From: Candidatus Microthrix subdominans
GTDB taxonomy: Bacteria; Actinomycetota; Acidimicrobiia; Acidimicrobiales; Microtrichaceae
Assembly: GCA_016719385.1 (NCBI GenBank)
Contig: JADJZA010000005.1
Location: 1 to 64,000 of the forward strand
Direction of reading: 5' to 3'
Length of the DNA stretch: 64,000 nt
Both the position numbers and the translations under genes were made by a program. Within the stretch, counting starts at the first letter, position 1. Each line of letters opens with the position of its first letter. Shown in pieces: positions 1 through 9,487 of this stretch. Under the pieces are notes generated by a model. That model was given only the letters and a program-made list of their open reading frames with translations. It did not search any database and was not told the origin of the DNA.

Positions 1-11
1 TGCTGCGGTCA

Positions 12-84
12 TGTTGGGGCCTCCGTCAGGCTCGGCGCTGTGTTGCGCAGCAAAGTGTAACTCACGCGTTAGCGCTGCGCGAAT
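12..84 (-). promoter_or_regulatory. Promoter/leader/start-associated module, first reading
   Basis: This matches the module at 53234-53304. The minus strand has -10 TACACT (54-59), the conserved spacer element, a damaged -35 (TCGCGC instead of TTGCGC, 77-82) and a start-associated sequence carrying an inserted base at 17-30. It would drive the pentapeptide-repeat gene whose start ATG lies at 11-13, at the window edge. Confidence 0.7.
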
Positions 85-101
85 GGGTGAGCATTCTCAT
101 G

Positions 102-813
102 CCAGGCACCCTGCGGCAATCGGGCCCACCCACTCGATCACTGCTGTGCGCCCTCGCGCTCGCAACATGAGCAGACCAGATCATCTCGTCCAAGACGCTG
201 CGCAGCTGCTCAGCTGAGGTTGCTCGTCGTTACGATCGGCCGGCTGGCTGACCACCGGGCATCCACGAGAGACCCAAGCGTGTCGTGTTCCCAGTTGGTG
301 AGCTGAAAAGCGCGCAGCTATGTCTCGTCGATCACGAGCACCCCAGCGCTCACCAGGGACGGCCGGTGCAGAGCACCGTCGGGGCGCAACCCATCAAACC
401 AAGTCGGCTGCTGTGAGCCAGCGAACGTGCGTCCCGTCCCGTCCGGCGATCCTGCGCATCTGAGCAGCAGCAGCGTAGGTCTTGCCGGCACCTACTCCGC
501 CGATGTGCACGAGCGAACGCCCGCTGGTGCGTCGGTTCACGCCCGCGCTTCCTGTGCTGCAGCAGCGTCCGGGTGTCCTCGCTTGGCAGGTCGCTCAGCT
601 TGGCGGTCTTGAACACAGCTGGGAGCCGCCGCTCGATGTAAGGTCGGCATGCGGCGGCGGGCAGTGTGCCAGCGTCGAGGGGCTCAGCCTCTGGCTAAGC
701 GTTCGAGCTGCGACGCTGCGTCCAACCGCTCCTCGAACTCCGCGGTGCGCGCGCCTAAGCGGGGCAGAGGTGCCGCTGCTCTCGCTCTGCGATGGGTCGG
801 AGTCGAGTCTCAC
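102..813 (-). pseudogene. DnaC-like helicase loader, first reading (frame-broken)
   Basis: This is the first reading of the ATPase gene at 53324-54037. Several one- or two-base indels break it, for example near 315 and 400, and the stop codon of the partner is changed. The start reads GTG here (811-813) instead of ATG. I treat the breaks as sequence errors because the partner is fully open. Function is described under the partner. Confidence 0.7.
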
Positions 814-1149
814 AGCTCGATCAGCCTCCTGGCCCGCTGCGTTGCGGCAGTTGCCGCGGCCCCCCATTGTTGCGCACCGCAGTGACACTTTCGGGCTCAT
901 CAGCCCAACACCCTTTGTTAAGCCACGTCGCTGGGTACTTAACGAACTGCGGTGCGAAGCCTCCTCGCTCAACCTCTGCGGCGTACCGCTCAGCGCCGGC
1001 GAGGATCTCGTCGAGGTGCGCTCCGTCCTTGAGCGCCTTGGTGAGCGCTTTGGCTGCAGCCTTGGGTTCCTTGCGTCTTGGGTAGCGCTCCCAGAACGCT
1101 TCGAACGGGTCGTTGCTGCTGTGATCGTGCGCCGAGGCGTCAGCCGGTA

Positions 1150-1193
1150 TGTTTCTCTTTCCCCTGGGTCTCTTTCTTACTGGGTCTCTTTTT
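1150..1193. other. T-rich tract next to the iterons, candidate unwinding element
   Basis: A pyrimidine-rich, unusually AT-rich stretch on the plus strand with two near-identical copies of CTGGGTCTCTTTCTTA directly beside the iterons. Its place next to direct repeats inside a replication-initiator gene is that of an origin unwinding element, as in lambda. The role is inferred from position and composition only. Confidence 0.4.
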
Positions 1194-1289
1194 GCTGCAG
1201 GTTCCTGCATGAACACTCCTGCAGCTTTCTGCAGGAACAGTGCTGCAGCTTTCTGCATGATCGTTGCTGCAGGATTCTGCAGGAACGGG
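1194..1289. repeat. Four tandem 24-bp iterons inside the initiator gene
   Basis: Four head-to-tail units of exactly 24 bp start at 1194, 1218, 1242 and 1266. Each begins SCTGCAG, continues with a TTCTGCA or TTCCTGCA core and ends GAACRNT or similar; a fifth partial GCTGCAG lies at 1298. They fall in the linker between the DNA-binding and C-terminal domains of the initiator. Lambda O carries its origin iterons in the same relative place. I call this the likely replication origin. Confidence 0.65.
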
Positions 1290-1827
1290 GAGCGACTGCT
1301 GCAGCGACCCCCAGGGTGGGACCTCCCCGCGCTCCTGGCAGATGTGCGTCTTGCTGCTCGTGTTCATGCGTCGGCGCCGGTACACCCAGCCACGCTCGAC
1401 CAGTTCAGCGAGGTGGCCGGAAATGGTGCGCTCAGCTGGGATGAGCGCCTCGACCTCGTCGCGGGTGCCGTGCCCGTACTGGACACCTCGAGTAATGAGC
1501 GCTCCCTGATACCGGGGATTGGCCATGCTTGCGACGTGTCGCCGGCGAAGCTGAGTAACACGGCGTACATTTATGGCTGCTGCGCTCGGCGCTGGGTCAT
1601 TTGAACACGAGCGAGTCGGGAACGATTCTGAAGTGTGGATCGGGTAGGAGCGTATGTCTGCTGCTCATCTCGTTGGCCTCCACAGGCTCAGGTTGCGGTG
1701 CTGCCCGAGCGTAACCCTCGGCGTTGGGTTGGGCGCTGCTGTCCGCTCTGAGCTGCCCTACAGCGCCGCTCTCGTGTTCCCCGCTGCAACTGTGCAGCAC
1801 AGCAGAAAACACGAGCGGGGGACGTGC

Positions 1828-2516
1828 TCAGCGGGACAGTGCTGGGGATCTTCCTCCGTGCTCAAGGTGTTGGACAACCTGCCACACGTCTGCTGCGTTG
1901 CGGCCGGTCGGCTCGATCGGGTCGCACAGCTCACGGGTTCCACCTCCCACCTCGAGCGCCGAGAAAATAGCTCGGGCCCACGAGAGGCCTTCCCCGTAGC
2001 GCAGCTGCAGCGCTGTCTGTGCTACGTCGTGGATGCGCACCGGGTCGGACTCCTCGTCGAGCGGCTGCAGCGTGGACTCCTGCAGCAGCCCTGGCCGGCT
2101 CGGGGTCGGACACGTTGGTTCCCATCGTGTAGTCGAGCCACTCGATGAGTTCCTGCAGGTGGGGCTCACGTCTTGGGCCAAGCATCTGCTCGATGAGTTC
2201 CCCGAGCAGCTTGTTGGCCCGGTATTGCATTTCGCCGGGAGCTGGCGCCGCTCGCTTGTCTGCCGGCTGGCGCTCAGCCACCTGGATTAGCGTCGCTGGT
2301 GTGAGCAGGTCGAGCTGTGTAAGTGCTTCGCTGAGCGTGGCCGTGCGTGCCTCAATCGACATGTCCTCCCACAAGTACCAACTGACGCTAGAAGACCAGG
2401 CATCGCTTCGTGCCCAGTAGCTCCCACACGACGAAACCCAGTCGGTCCCGTTGCTGCCCCATTCGGGCTCGGTCCATCCTAAGCTCTGCGAGCGCTGCAA
2501 TGAGTTGGTCATCCAT
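1828..2516 (-). pseudogene. Unknown replication-module protein, first reading
   Basis: This is the partner of 55064-55775. Indels break its N-terminal half, but its 3' end is the trustworthy one: with four C residues (five in the partner) the frame stops after HLEHGGRSPALSR, which ends the gene before an inverted repeat instead of running into the next gene. The segment 2150-2300 is a divergent allele of the partner, with different residues and length around the conserved ELIEWLDYTMGTNVSDPEP block. Confidence 0.65.
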
Positions 2517-2518
2517 CT

Positions 2519-3381
2519 CCCAGCGACCCCTGTTTCACTCCCTGGTTGGCATGCTGCGAGAGAGCGTCAGCCTCCAGCTTCTCGGCGTGCTCGCTCAGCA
2601 TGGGCGTCCGCCTGTTCCTGGACTCCCGAGCGAGTCGCTGCGCTCGTGTTCCGCTGCCCTCCAGATGAGCGTTAGCCTCGTCGATCATCTGCGCTTGCTG
2701 CGGTAGTGCTTCCTCCTCAGCTGCGAGATGGTGCGCTGCGCCTGAATCTTCTCCAACCTCGTCGCCAGCTTCTGAGCCTCAGCGAGCTGGTCAGCGTTCC
2801 AGTCTTGGAACCCTGCTCGTGTGATTGGCGGCCATTGGTGCGTGTCAAACGCCGCGGTCGCCTTCTTGCGCAGGTCCTCGTCTGTGAGCGCTTTGAACCG
2901 CTTCCCGACTGCTTGCGTCTTGGGCTGCAGCTGGGGAGGACGCTGCTCGTGCGTCGTCAACCTTCCCGATTGCGATGTTCAGCGCCGCTCCGGGCGTAGC
3001 GCTTGGCGTAAGTGAAGATCCCGCCGGCTTTCTGGCCGTCAACACCTCGGGGCATGATGAGCCCAAACTCAACCCACCCTCCCGACTTGTGGCGAAACCT
3101 CGTGCGCACGTCAATGTCGCCGGGGTAGGGGCACGGCTGCGACGACTGCACCACCATCACGTCAGCCGCCTCGAAGTGCGGCCGGAGCGCTGTTTGGAGC
3201 GCCTCTCGAACGACAGGTAGCGGTAGGTCTATTGGCCGGTATCCGCTTCGCTGTCCGCTTCGATGCGTTGCACTGCGTCTTGGATCTTTGCGACCGCTTC
3301 CCAGGCTGCGCCCGGGTCAGCGCCTCCCTCTTGCGTTCCGTGGTTCCACGCTGGGACTGCGTCAGTAGTTGAGGTTTCCAT
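2519..3381 (-). pseudogene. Erf-type annealing protein, first reading (frame-broken)
   Basis: This corresponds to 55777-56640. Indels near 2590, 2930-3000, 3205 and 3370 split the frame. Nearly all of the protein can be followed across frames, so the breaks look like read errors. Confidence 0.7.
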
Positions 3382-3386
3382 CTTGG

Positions 3387-3398
3387 GCCTCCTCAGGC
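3387..3398 (-). promoter_or_regulatory. Start-associated sequence, first reading
   Basis: GCCTGAGGAGGC on the minus strand lies just upstream of the Erf start codon (3379-3381). It is the counterpart of 56646-56657. Confidence 0.7.
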
Positions 3399-3416
3399 TT
3401 CGTGTTGGGTTGGTGC

Positions 3417-4118
3417 TCAGCTCTCGGCTGGCTTGGGTGGGTGTGATCTCAACGGTCATGTTCTCGGGTTCAATGTAGAGACCCGGGACAACCTCGCCTG
3501 TGGAGGGGTAAATGATCGCCCCGTCCTTGACCTCCACGAGCCGCTTCACTTTGTCCATGACCGGCACCTGCTTGGCAGGAACAACCTTGAGTGCCTCAGT
3601 GGCAGGGGCACCTAGCTTGAGCCCGCGACCAGCTTCGCCTCGCCTTCCTTGCCGGCCACCTTCTTGGCGTAGGCAGCAGTCCGAGTTGACGACACGACCA
3701 CAGCGGGCAGCTTCTTCGACTTGATCTCGTCGCCCGAGTCCTCGCGGATCCGCTCGATGTACACCTTGAGGGTTCGTTCATAGAACCACTTGCGACGCTC
3801 GGGCTAGGCAGTCACCGCTCGTGCCAACCCAGAGCGATCGCACGCTGAGCGGCGGCCGCTTCGTCGATCTGGTCGAACATCTTGCCAGCTCAGTGTCGTG
3901 CTGGCGCAGTTGCTAGTCGGCGCAGCCCACCGGCGACCGGCCTTGTCGGCCTCGACCTTCGTCCTCGGGCGCCAGGACCCCTCGATCTGTTCGTCTGAGA
4001 TATCTGCGCGCTCTGCTCCGAGCTGCAGCAGGTTGGCAATATCGGCGTCGTCCACGGGGTCGTCGCCAACGACCGGCAGGGTTAACGGCAAGTCGAGTAC
4101 GGGCTTGTCTTCGGGCAT
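3417..4118 (-). pseudogene. Gam-like nuclease inhibitor, first reading
   Basis: This is the partner of 56675-57380. The N-terminal half carries indels near 3628, 3800-3900 and 4015. Its C-terminal part is the better one: near 3545 it has one base fewer than the partner, so the frame continues from VMDKVKRLVEVK through a TGEVVPGLYI segment that fits the end of the family. Confidence 0.7.
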
Positions 4119-4193
4119 TCTGTGCCTCCTCAGGCTTCGGGTGCGCTGTGTTGCGCTGCACAGAGTGTAACTCACGCGTTAGCGGGGGTGCAA
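4119..4193 (-). promoter_or_regulatory. Promoter/leader/start-associated module, first reading
   Basis: Minus strand: -35 TTGCAC (4188-4193), 18-bp spacer containing the TAACGCGTGAGTTA-type element, -10 TACACT (4164-4169), a leader hairpin, then the start-associated sequence about 8 bp before the ATG at 4118. It equals 57381-57455. Confidence 0.8.
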
Positions 4194-4207
4194 CCCCGGG
4201 CACGGAA

Positions 4208-4237
4208 CGGCCCCGCAGCTTGAAGCTGCGAGGGCCG
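4208..4237 (-). terminator. Terminator hairpin, first reading
   Basis: Inverted repeat CGGCCCTCGCAGCTT / AAGCTGCGGGGCCG on the minus strand, after the last lysis-module gene and before the next promoter. It equals 57470-57500. Confidence 0.65.
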
Positions 4238-4301
4238 AACCGGAGCGCTAAGGAACTCACAACGTAACACGCCACGTTGACAACAGATAGCCCCCAGGCT
4301 G

Positions 4302-4720
4302 TCAGGAGTCGATCTCAATCCCAGCCGCAGCGATCAGCTCGCGCAGGTTGCCAACCTCGCGGCGTAGTGCGCTCAGCACCACAGAACACTCATCGGCCTC
4401 GTCGTAGGCTTGGCGCAGCAGCTGCCGAGACACAGTCAGCTGTTCGCTCATCGCTGTGTTCTGGGCCTGGAGCTGAGCAAGCAACGACTCGAACCAGCAA
4501 CGACCGCAGCGTTCTTCTCTACGTCAGCGCGGTCTTCTTCGACTTCTTGCCGGTCAGCTTCGATCTGGGTTTGCCTGAGCGTCACAGCCTTAGTGGCGAG
4601 CTGCCCGAGATAGGAGTAGTAGCCCACCGTGCTCCGCGCGATCGCTGTCGGAACAGCAGCGAGCAGCGCCACAATGTGTGGGCTCAGCGCTGCGACCACC
4701 ACCACAGCTGGGGAGTTCAT
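4302..4720 (-). pseudogene. N-terminally anchored coiled-coil protein, first reading
   Basis: This is the partner of 57564-57983. One base is missing near 4490, which splits the frame inside the coiled coil. Otherwise it is almost identical. Confidence 0.7.
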
Positions 4721-5145
4721 GGGAGCGGCAGCCGGCCTCGCCGGATCGACGTGATAACTGTCGTCGGCACGTAGGGGATCACAGCGAACATCGCGTCGAG
4801 CACAGCAGCAACAATGAACATCACGAACATCGGCACCCACTCCCACGTGAACGCAATCATCAAGCCGAGCACAAAGTTGAGAGCGAACGACAGGACGAGC
4901 ACAGCGCGACCGTAGAACCGGCCAGGGCGCCAAGCAGCCCCGACGAGCAGCAACCCAATCCCAGCGAGGAGCGCAGCCCACACGTGAATGGGCGCAACCC
5001 ACGCCACAACTGTGTACCCAGGACTAGACGGGTCTGCAGCGTCTGTGGCGTGGGTGAGCACGAGACCCAACGATCGAACAGCAGCAACAGCGAAGTAACC
5101 GCGCAACAGCCAGTCAACAGTGCGAGCGTTGCTGTGATCGCCCAC
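4717..5145 (-). CDS. Four-helix membrane protein, first reading (intact)
   Basis: An intact copy of the gene at 57980-58405, 142 residues with about four hydrophobic segments. It differs from the partner by a short block (LTHATDAAD here, LTYVDAAD there), again an allelic change that keeps frame. It overlaps the next gene by ATGA. Confidence 0.75.
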   Translation of the reverse strand: MGDHSNARTVDWLLRGYFAVAAVRSLGLVLTHATDAADPSSPGYTVVAWVAPIHVWAALLAGIGLLLVGAAWRPGRFYGRAVLVLSFALNFVLGLMIAFTWEWVPMFVMFIVAAVLDAMFAVIPYVPTTVITSIRRGRLPLP

Positions 5146-5156
5146 CCCTCAGCCTG

Positions 5157-5402
5157 CTACTTCTTTTTGATGGCAGCGCTGATCTCTTTGAGCGCTGCCA
5201 GCTGCTGGGCCGACTGCGACTTGAGCAACGCCACGTCCTTCGGGTCCGTTCGCATCAGAGCGGTCCACTCGGCCAGCTTGTTGAACTGCTGGCCGAACAC
5301 TCCTTCCAGCCCGGCGAAGATGAACTCCAAGATTCCGTTCGTTTGGGTCTCCAGCTTCCGGTCAAGCATTGCTTCAAACTTGCGTTCGTCTTCGGGGGTC
5401 AC
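5157..5402 (-). CDS. Small C-terminal-coil protein of the lysis module, first reading (intact)
   Basis: 81 residues from a GTG start (5400-5402) preceded by GAGGAG at ideal spacing. The GTGA also holds the stop of the amidase gene, so the two are translationally coupled in this reading. The protein starts VTPEDERKFEAMLDRKLE, has a short hydrophobic FIFAGLEGVFG segment and ends in a Lys-rich tail after a predicted helix. Function unknown; its place between amidase and a membrane protein suggests a lysis role. Confidence 0.65.
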   Translation of the reverse strand: MTPEDERKFEAMLDRKLETQTNGILEFIFAGLEGVFGQQFNKLAEWTALMRTDPKDVALLKSQSAQQLAALKEISAAIKKK

Positions 5403-5934
5403 GAAATACTCCTCGGTGGGGTGGGGCGGGTTGGGGGTAGTGGGTTGGGTCCTGGTGGCAACGGCCATCCTGCTTGCGACCACTTGCGGATCGGTTTGCC
5501 AGGGCACGACGTGGATTTCCAGTCGCTGTGCCGCCATCTGAGAGAGGAGCGCAGCAGTGCAGCAGAAAGGTGGAACGCCCGCTTGGCTTCCGTGGTTACC
5601 GCGTCGTCGCCGCCGGCGAGGTAGCAAACAGCGTATGACCGCTGGTTGCCAGCGTTGGTCCCGTTGGCTGCAGTGCGCCGGTTGGCCCACCGGCCTTGGT
5701 AGATGATCCCGTGGGGGCATACGACCGCCGAATACGCGAGACCGCTCCACCCTTTCGACAGGTGGTAGTCGTGCCACGCCCTGACAATGGTGGGACACCG
5801 ATTATGGTCGGAACAGTTCCTCCGCCCTTGCCCCACGGCGAGTCCCCGCCGTAGTGAGCGGTAATGCCCTCGTCTGTGATGTTGCTCGACAAGGCTTTGA
5901 ACTTGAGACCGAGAGAGACAACAGAGCTGGTCAC
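5399..5934 (-). pseudogene. PGRP-type amidase endolysin, first reading
   Basis: This is the partner of 58661-59198. One base is lost near 5815. The 3' end is the reliable one: with five G residues near 5433 (six in the partner) the gene ends RPTPPRSIS and its TGA overlaps the GTG of the next gene. Confidence 0.7.
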
Positions 5935-6460
5935 GGCTCGCTCCTCTTGACTGCATCTTCCCACGCCAGCACCTCGAACAGCTCAACCAGGTCACCCGGT
6001 GGGCGCAGCTCATCGTCGTCAGCGTCGGTGTCCTCAGGGTGGGGATCGCTCGAGGGCGGGAGGGCTCCACAAAGTCTGGGTGATCAACGACAGGGTCAAC
6101 ATTGGTTCCCATTAGCGTTGCCATGACGCCGGGGTGAGAGTCCAACAGCGTTACCGACAGGGGGCTCGACGAAAGCAAAGGACGCAGACCGGGCAGGTTG
6201 GCAGCAACAGTTTCAACGTCAGGGTCTCCACGAGCTGGGGGCCACGGCTTCACTTTCCGACGGGCGAGCACAATGCCAACCAGCGCGCCGATCGCGTTGG
6301 CGACGGATACACCGCCTTCGTTTGATCCACAGTGAGCGTCGCCCCGGAACGCAGTGACGAGAACAGTCAGGGCGTTGACGAGAGCGAAGCACCCCGAGAT
6401 GATCGCTGCGACAGGCTCACCTCGCACAAGGCCGGACAGGGACTCTCTTGGTTGGCTCAT
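5931..6460 (-). pseudogene. Holin-like protein, first reading (frame-broken)
   Basis: This is the partner of 59195-59722, with indels near 6060-6070, 6300, 6340 and 6390 inside and beside the two hydrophobic segments. The N-terminus and first membrane segment are recognisable. Confidence 0.65.
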
Positions 6461-6519
6461 CCACGCAATCTACCACCAGGCGGGCGCCCGGAATTGCCCC
6501 ACACTGTCTTCGCAGGCCG

Positions 6520-6732
6520 CTACACCAGCCGCGTAACCGGCTCGGGCACTGGCACAGTCGCCGGCGGCGGGGGAGGGGCCAGCACGGGCGCTTCTGTGGG
6601 CTCGGGCCGTGCGGGCTCTGCTGGCGGCTCCACGTCAAGCAACACGAGCGCCACGAGCAGCAGCACCACACACCCCGCAGCAACGACCGCTAAGCGGGTA
6701 CGAACCGACACCGCTCGCCACGCTGCGATCAC
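6520..6732 (-). CDS. Membrane-anchored Pro-rich protein, first reading
   Basis: An intact copy of 59780-59992 from a GTG start, with one hydrophobic segment followed by a Pro/Glu-rich tail. Confidence 0.55.
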   Translation of the reverse strand: MIAAWRAVSVRTRLAVVAAGCVVLLLVALVLLDVEPPAEPARPEPTEAPVLAPPPPPATVPVPEPVTRLV

Positions 6733-7018
6733 GAGCCCGCCATTCGCTGGACCATGAGCACCGTGACGGTAACTAGCAGCGCAATGAAGCACACCACGCC
6801 GATTACTGTGGCGATGCGCATTACGAGCGTCTCTAGCGGGTCGCTCGCTGCAGCGCTCTGAGGCGCCTTGTCTAGCTCGGAACGGTAGTGCTCCCAGACC
6901 ACTCCGAATGAGTCGTCGCTAAGACTGTGTGCCAAGGCGCTTGGCACGTCGGGCAGCCACCTGCCGGTCCCCAGCTCGATCCGGCCGGGCTCGTCTGGAG
7001 CGAACGGGGACCAGCCAT
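6729..7018 (-). pseudogene. C-terminally anchored small membrane protein, first reading
   Basis: This is the partner of 59989-60279. One base differs in the G run near 7008, shifting the first residues; the rest and the C-terminal membrane helix are unchanged. Confidence 0.6.
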
Positions 7019-7442
7019 TATCCGCTCGTCTCAGCGTCGTCAGGGGTGGCCACAATCGCAGCAGCGAGCGTTAGCGGTCGCAGCAGCTCGAAGTTCATCC
7101 CCGAAGCGAGATGCACCGCATCGAGTACGTCGGCCAGTTCATCAGCGCCCACGTCCGTCTCGTCAATCCCGGGGGGCAACACTTGCATGACCAGTCCCAG
7201 CGCATATTTCGATTGACCGAAACTGGCCGGTGAGCGGACTTCAACACCAGAGCGACCGTCAACGGTGTCGCCCCTTCGGGAAGCCGAGCAGCGAACTGTT
7301 CCGCCCAGCGGGCCACCTGAGCGAACTGGCCGTCAGGGAGCACCAGCTTTCCTTGCCGCCAATCAGTGACAGCGTTCTGCAGTTCGTCGCCCCCCCATGA
7401 CTGACTGTTGACGTACTCACGGGCTTCGTCGATGGTTTCCAT
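7018..7442 (-). pseudogene. First gene of the lysis-module operon, first reading
   Basis: This is the partner of 60279-60704, with one base missing near 7240 so that the C-terminal third is out of frame. It starts METIDEARE after a start-associated sequence. Confidence 0.65.
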
Positions 7443-7447
7443 TCGGT

Positions 7448-7459
7448 GCCTCCTCAGGC
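7448..7459 (-). promoter_or_regulatory. Start-associated sequence, first reading
   Basis: GCCTGAGGAGGC on the minus strand upstream of the start at 7442. No TTGCAC-type promoter copy is seen upstream, and the divergent SGNH promoter lies about 100 bp away. Confidence 0.6.
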
Positions 7460-7557
7460 TTCGGGTCGCCCCATCTGGGGGGGGACGCCATTCACAGTAA
7501 CGACCGCGCAACAGCAGCGCAACTGGTGCGGCGCCGCCCGCTGTGAGGCTCGTCGCT

Positions 7558-7563
7558 TAGTGT
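7558..7563 (+). promoter_or_regulatory. Candidate leaderless promoter (-10 TAGTGT) of the SGNH lipoprotein gene
   Basis: TAGTGT ends six bases before the ATG at 7570, and no Shine-Dalgarno sequence precedes that ATG. A TANNNT box at this distance places the transcription start at or next to the start codon, as in actinobacterial leaderless genes. The partner reading keeps it at 60821-60826. Confidence 0.5.
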
Positions 7564-7569
7564 GCTCGC

Positions 7570-8196
7570 ATGAGACGCACAGCCCTACTCTTCACAGCCA
7601 TCACAGTCCTCCTCATCGCTCCTGGGTGCCTACCAGCGCCCACCGGCCCCGCAACGCTCATCATTGGGGACAGCAACACGATCGGGACAGCATGGGGCCG
7701 GCCAGCATCGTGGGCAGAGCAGCTCTCCTGCTCCCCCGACGTGTGGGCATGGGGCGGCACCGGGATCACCCGATCCGGGTACACCGGCGGCGGACCAATC
7801 ACCCTGACCGCCGACCTCGACACCATCATGAACGGACGTACCGGTGACCACGTAGCCGTCATGCTGGGCACCAACGACGCCCTTGGACGCACCAGCCTTC
7901 CGACCGTCGCCCAACTCAACACGCTCACCGACCGGATCATCGCCACCGGTGCAGCATCGGTCCGGTGGATCACCATCCCACCTCTCCGCGCTGACGTGTC
8001 GGCTACGACCAGGGCACGACGCGACACCCTGAACACCCGCATCACCCAGACCGCCAATCACCTGGACAGCAGCGGCGCATTCGGTGGCGCGGCGACCCTC
8101 CCCCCGAACATGGCAGCCGACTCCCTCCACCTCAACCAGAACGGTCACGCCACCCTCGGCTACCACATGGCCGTCAACACCAACCTGTGCGGCTGA
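7570..8196 (+). CDS. SGNH/GDSL hydrolase with signal peptide, probable lipoprotein
   Basis: 208 residues. The N-terminus has Arg-Arg, a hydrophobic core and a lipobox-like LLIAPGC, then a Pro-rich linker (LPAPTGP). The SGNH blocks follow in order: block I GDSN with the nucleophile Ser near residue 36, block II Gly in AWGGTG, block III GTND, block V DSLH near residue 185. All four catalytic positions are present. The family includes esterases, lipases and acetyl hydrolases acting on acylated sugars or lipids; here export suggests action on the host envelope. It is one of only two plus-strand genes, divergent from the lysis operon and upstream of its fused paralogue. The reading at 60833-61452 is frame-broken. 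Substrate cannot be told from sequence; a role in envelope modification or exclusion of other phages is inference. Confidence 0.85.
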   Translation: MRRTALLFTAITVLLIAPGCLPAPTGPATLIIGDSNTIGTAWGRPASWAEQLSCSPDVWAWGGTGITRSGYTGGGPITLTADLDTIMNGRTGDHVAVMLGTNDALGRTSLPTVAQLNTLTDRIIATGAASVRWITIPPLRADVSATTRARRDTLNTRITQTANHLDSSGAFGGAATLPPNMAADSLHLNQNGHATLGYHMAVNTNLCG

Positions 8197-8223
8197 GACA
8201 CCGCGACAGCCCGACACCCGGTC

Positions 8224-8229
8224 TAGCCT
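8224..8229 (+). promoter_or_regulatory. Candidate leaderless promoter (-10 TAGCCT) of the tail-protein/SGNH fusion
   Basis: TAGCCT ends seven bases before the ATG at 8237, again without a ribosome site. The repeated pattern before both plus-strand genes argues that each has its own leaderless start. It is conserved at 61480-61485. Confidence 0.45.
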
Positions 8230-8236
8230 GACCACC

Positions 8237-9486
8237 ATGGCCAACAACTGTCACCTGGAGAACGCACCGTGCTACCTGGCGGCGGTCGTCCTCGACGAGG
8301 ACGGGTTCATCGTTGACGGCGCACCGGTCTACGCGACCGAGGGGATCATCACGTTTCGCCCTGAGGTCGAGAGCGAGAACGGCACCGACCTGACCCGGAC
8401 AGGTTGGACAGCGAACACCCTCGCTGGCCACCGCGCCGAGAAGTGGTGGAACCTGACCGGCGAAATCGCCACCAAAGACTGGGCGCTGTTCGAAGCGCTG
8501 ACCGCTCAGCCAGCAGTCCGCAACGTGGCCGATGATGTCGTCGGGTTCCACCGGCCACTCCAACACGGCGGGGTCGGCAACACCAAGCCTAGCGCCGCCA
8601 TCGTCATCGTCACCGGGTCAACCCCTGACGAGTCCTACGGGTGCGCCACCCCAGCCAGCGGCCAGACACCGTGTGTCGGCCAGTTCTGGCCGCTCACGAC
8701 CGACTGGAATGTTGACCTCCCAGAGAAATCGGCGACAGCGCCGACCATCCCTTTCACAGCGAAGGCCTTCGGAGCGCTCCACCCGACCGGCGGGGTACTC
8801 AACCTGTGGCCAGCAACCGCCAACCCGCCAGGGATACCCCGCGGGATGGCCGTCAGCGAGGCGTTCGTTGACTGCTCGGCTCTGCCGACACTCGACGGCA
8901 ACACGATCGTCACCCCACCACTACCCGAACCGTCCGGGCCGGTCACCAGAATCTTGGGTGACTCCAACACCCAATCAGGTAGCTCGTGGGCGCACCAACT
9001 GGCGTGCACCCCCACCAAGTGGGCATGGGGCGGCCTCGGGGTCTGGGCGAAGGCGATCTACCTCGCCAACCAATCCCTCGACCTGAACATGGCCGAAATC
9101 GTCGGGCCAACACCCGGCCGACGGATCGTCGTCATGCTCGGCACCAACGACGTGACCCCGACCGCCGGGTTCCAAGGGATGACAACCGCCCCGCAGATCA
9201 CATACGCCCTCAACCGGATGGCACACCGGATGGTCCGCGACCATGCCGCACAATCGGTGAGGTGGATGACGATCCCACCCGTTCGCGCAACCTCGTCGCC
9301 CGAACGGATCGCCCGAACCGAACTGTGGAACCAAGCGATCTTGGCGACCCCCTACGCGGTGGACGCCCGAGGTGCTTTCCTGCCGCGCTCCCCGACGGCG
9401 ACTCCTCCGACGACGTGCACCTCAACGCCAGCGGGCACACCAAACTGGCCAACTACGTGTCACCCCTGATCTGCACCTACCCGTAG
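8237..9486 (+). CDS. Second copy of the putative major tail protein fused to an SGNH hydrolase
   Basis: About 416 residues once one missing C near 9379 is restored from the partner reading; without it the last ~40 residues are out of frame. Residues 1-235 are a paralogue of the structural protein at 20713-21438: both start MANNCHLENAPC and share KWWNLTGEIATKDWALF, FWPLTT.WN.DL.EKSA.APTI and AVSEAFV.CSALP. At the point where the structural copy ends, a Pro-rich linker (PPLPEPSGP) leads into a full SGNH domain: GDSN (near 245), AWGGLG, GTND, then DDVHL near the end. The SGNH part is closest to the neighbouring gene (shared SVRWxTIPPxRA), so both parts arose by duplication. There is no signal peptide, so the product probably stays in the cytosol and could be built into tails as a minor tube subunit displaying an esterase. 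That role is inference. Confidence 0.8.
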
Positions 9487-9487
9487 G

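Larger units (their letters stand above)
810..1668 (-). pseudogene. Replication initiator, first reading (frame-broken, divergent C-terminal part)
   Basis: This is the partner of 54034-54902. The N-terminal winged-helix part is broken near 1540-1660. Here the iteron-containing linker reads in frame as four 8-residue repeats of the form xAESCSxx and continues into a Lys-rich stretch, then loses frame near 1145. The C-terminal domain keeps the FWxxYPRRKEPKAAAKAL signature, but differs from the partner at many residues (for example EAFWERYP against KQFWAVYP, and ERGGFAPQF against DQLSTAAQF). These are real allelic differences, not read errors. Confidence 0.75.

Noticed and set aside
482..1444. 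Plus-strand reading frame of 320 codons over the initiator and loader genes
   Set aside because: It exists only in the first, error-rich reading; Ser/Arg/Cys-rich and antisense to recognised genes.
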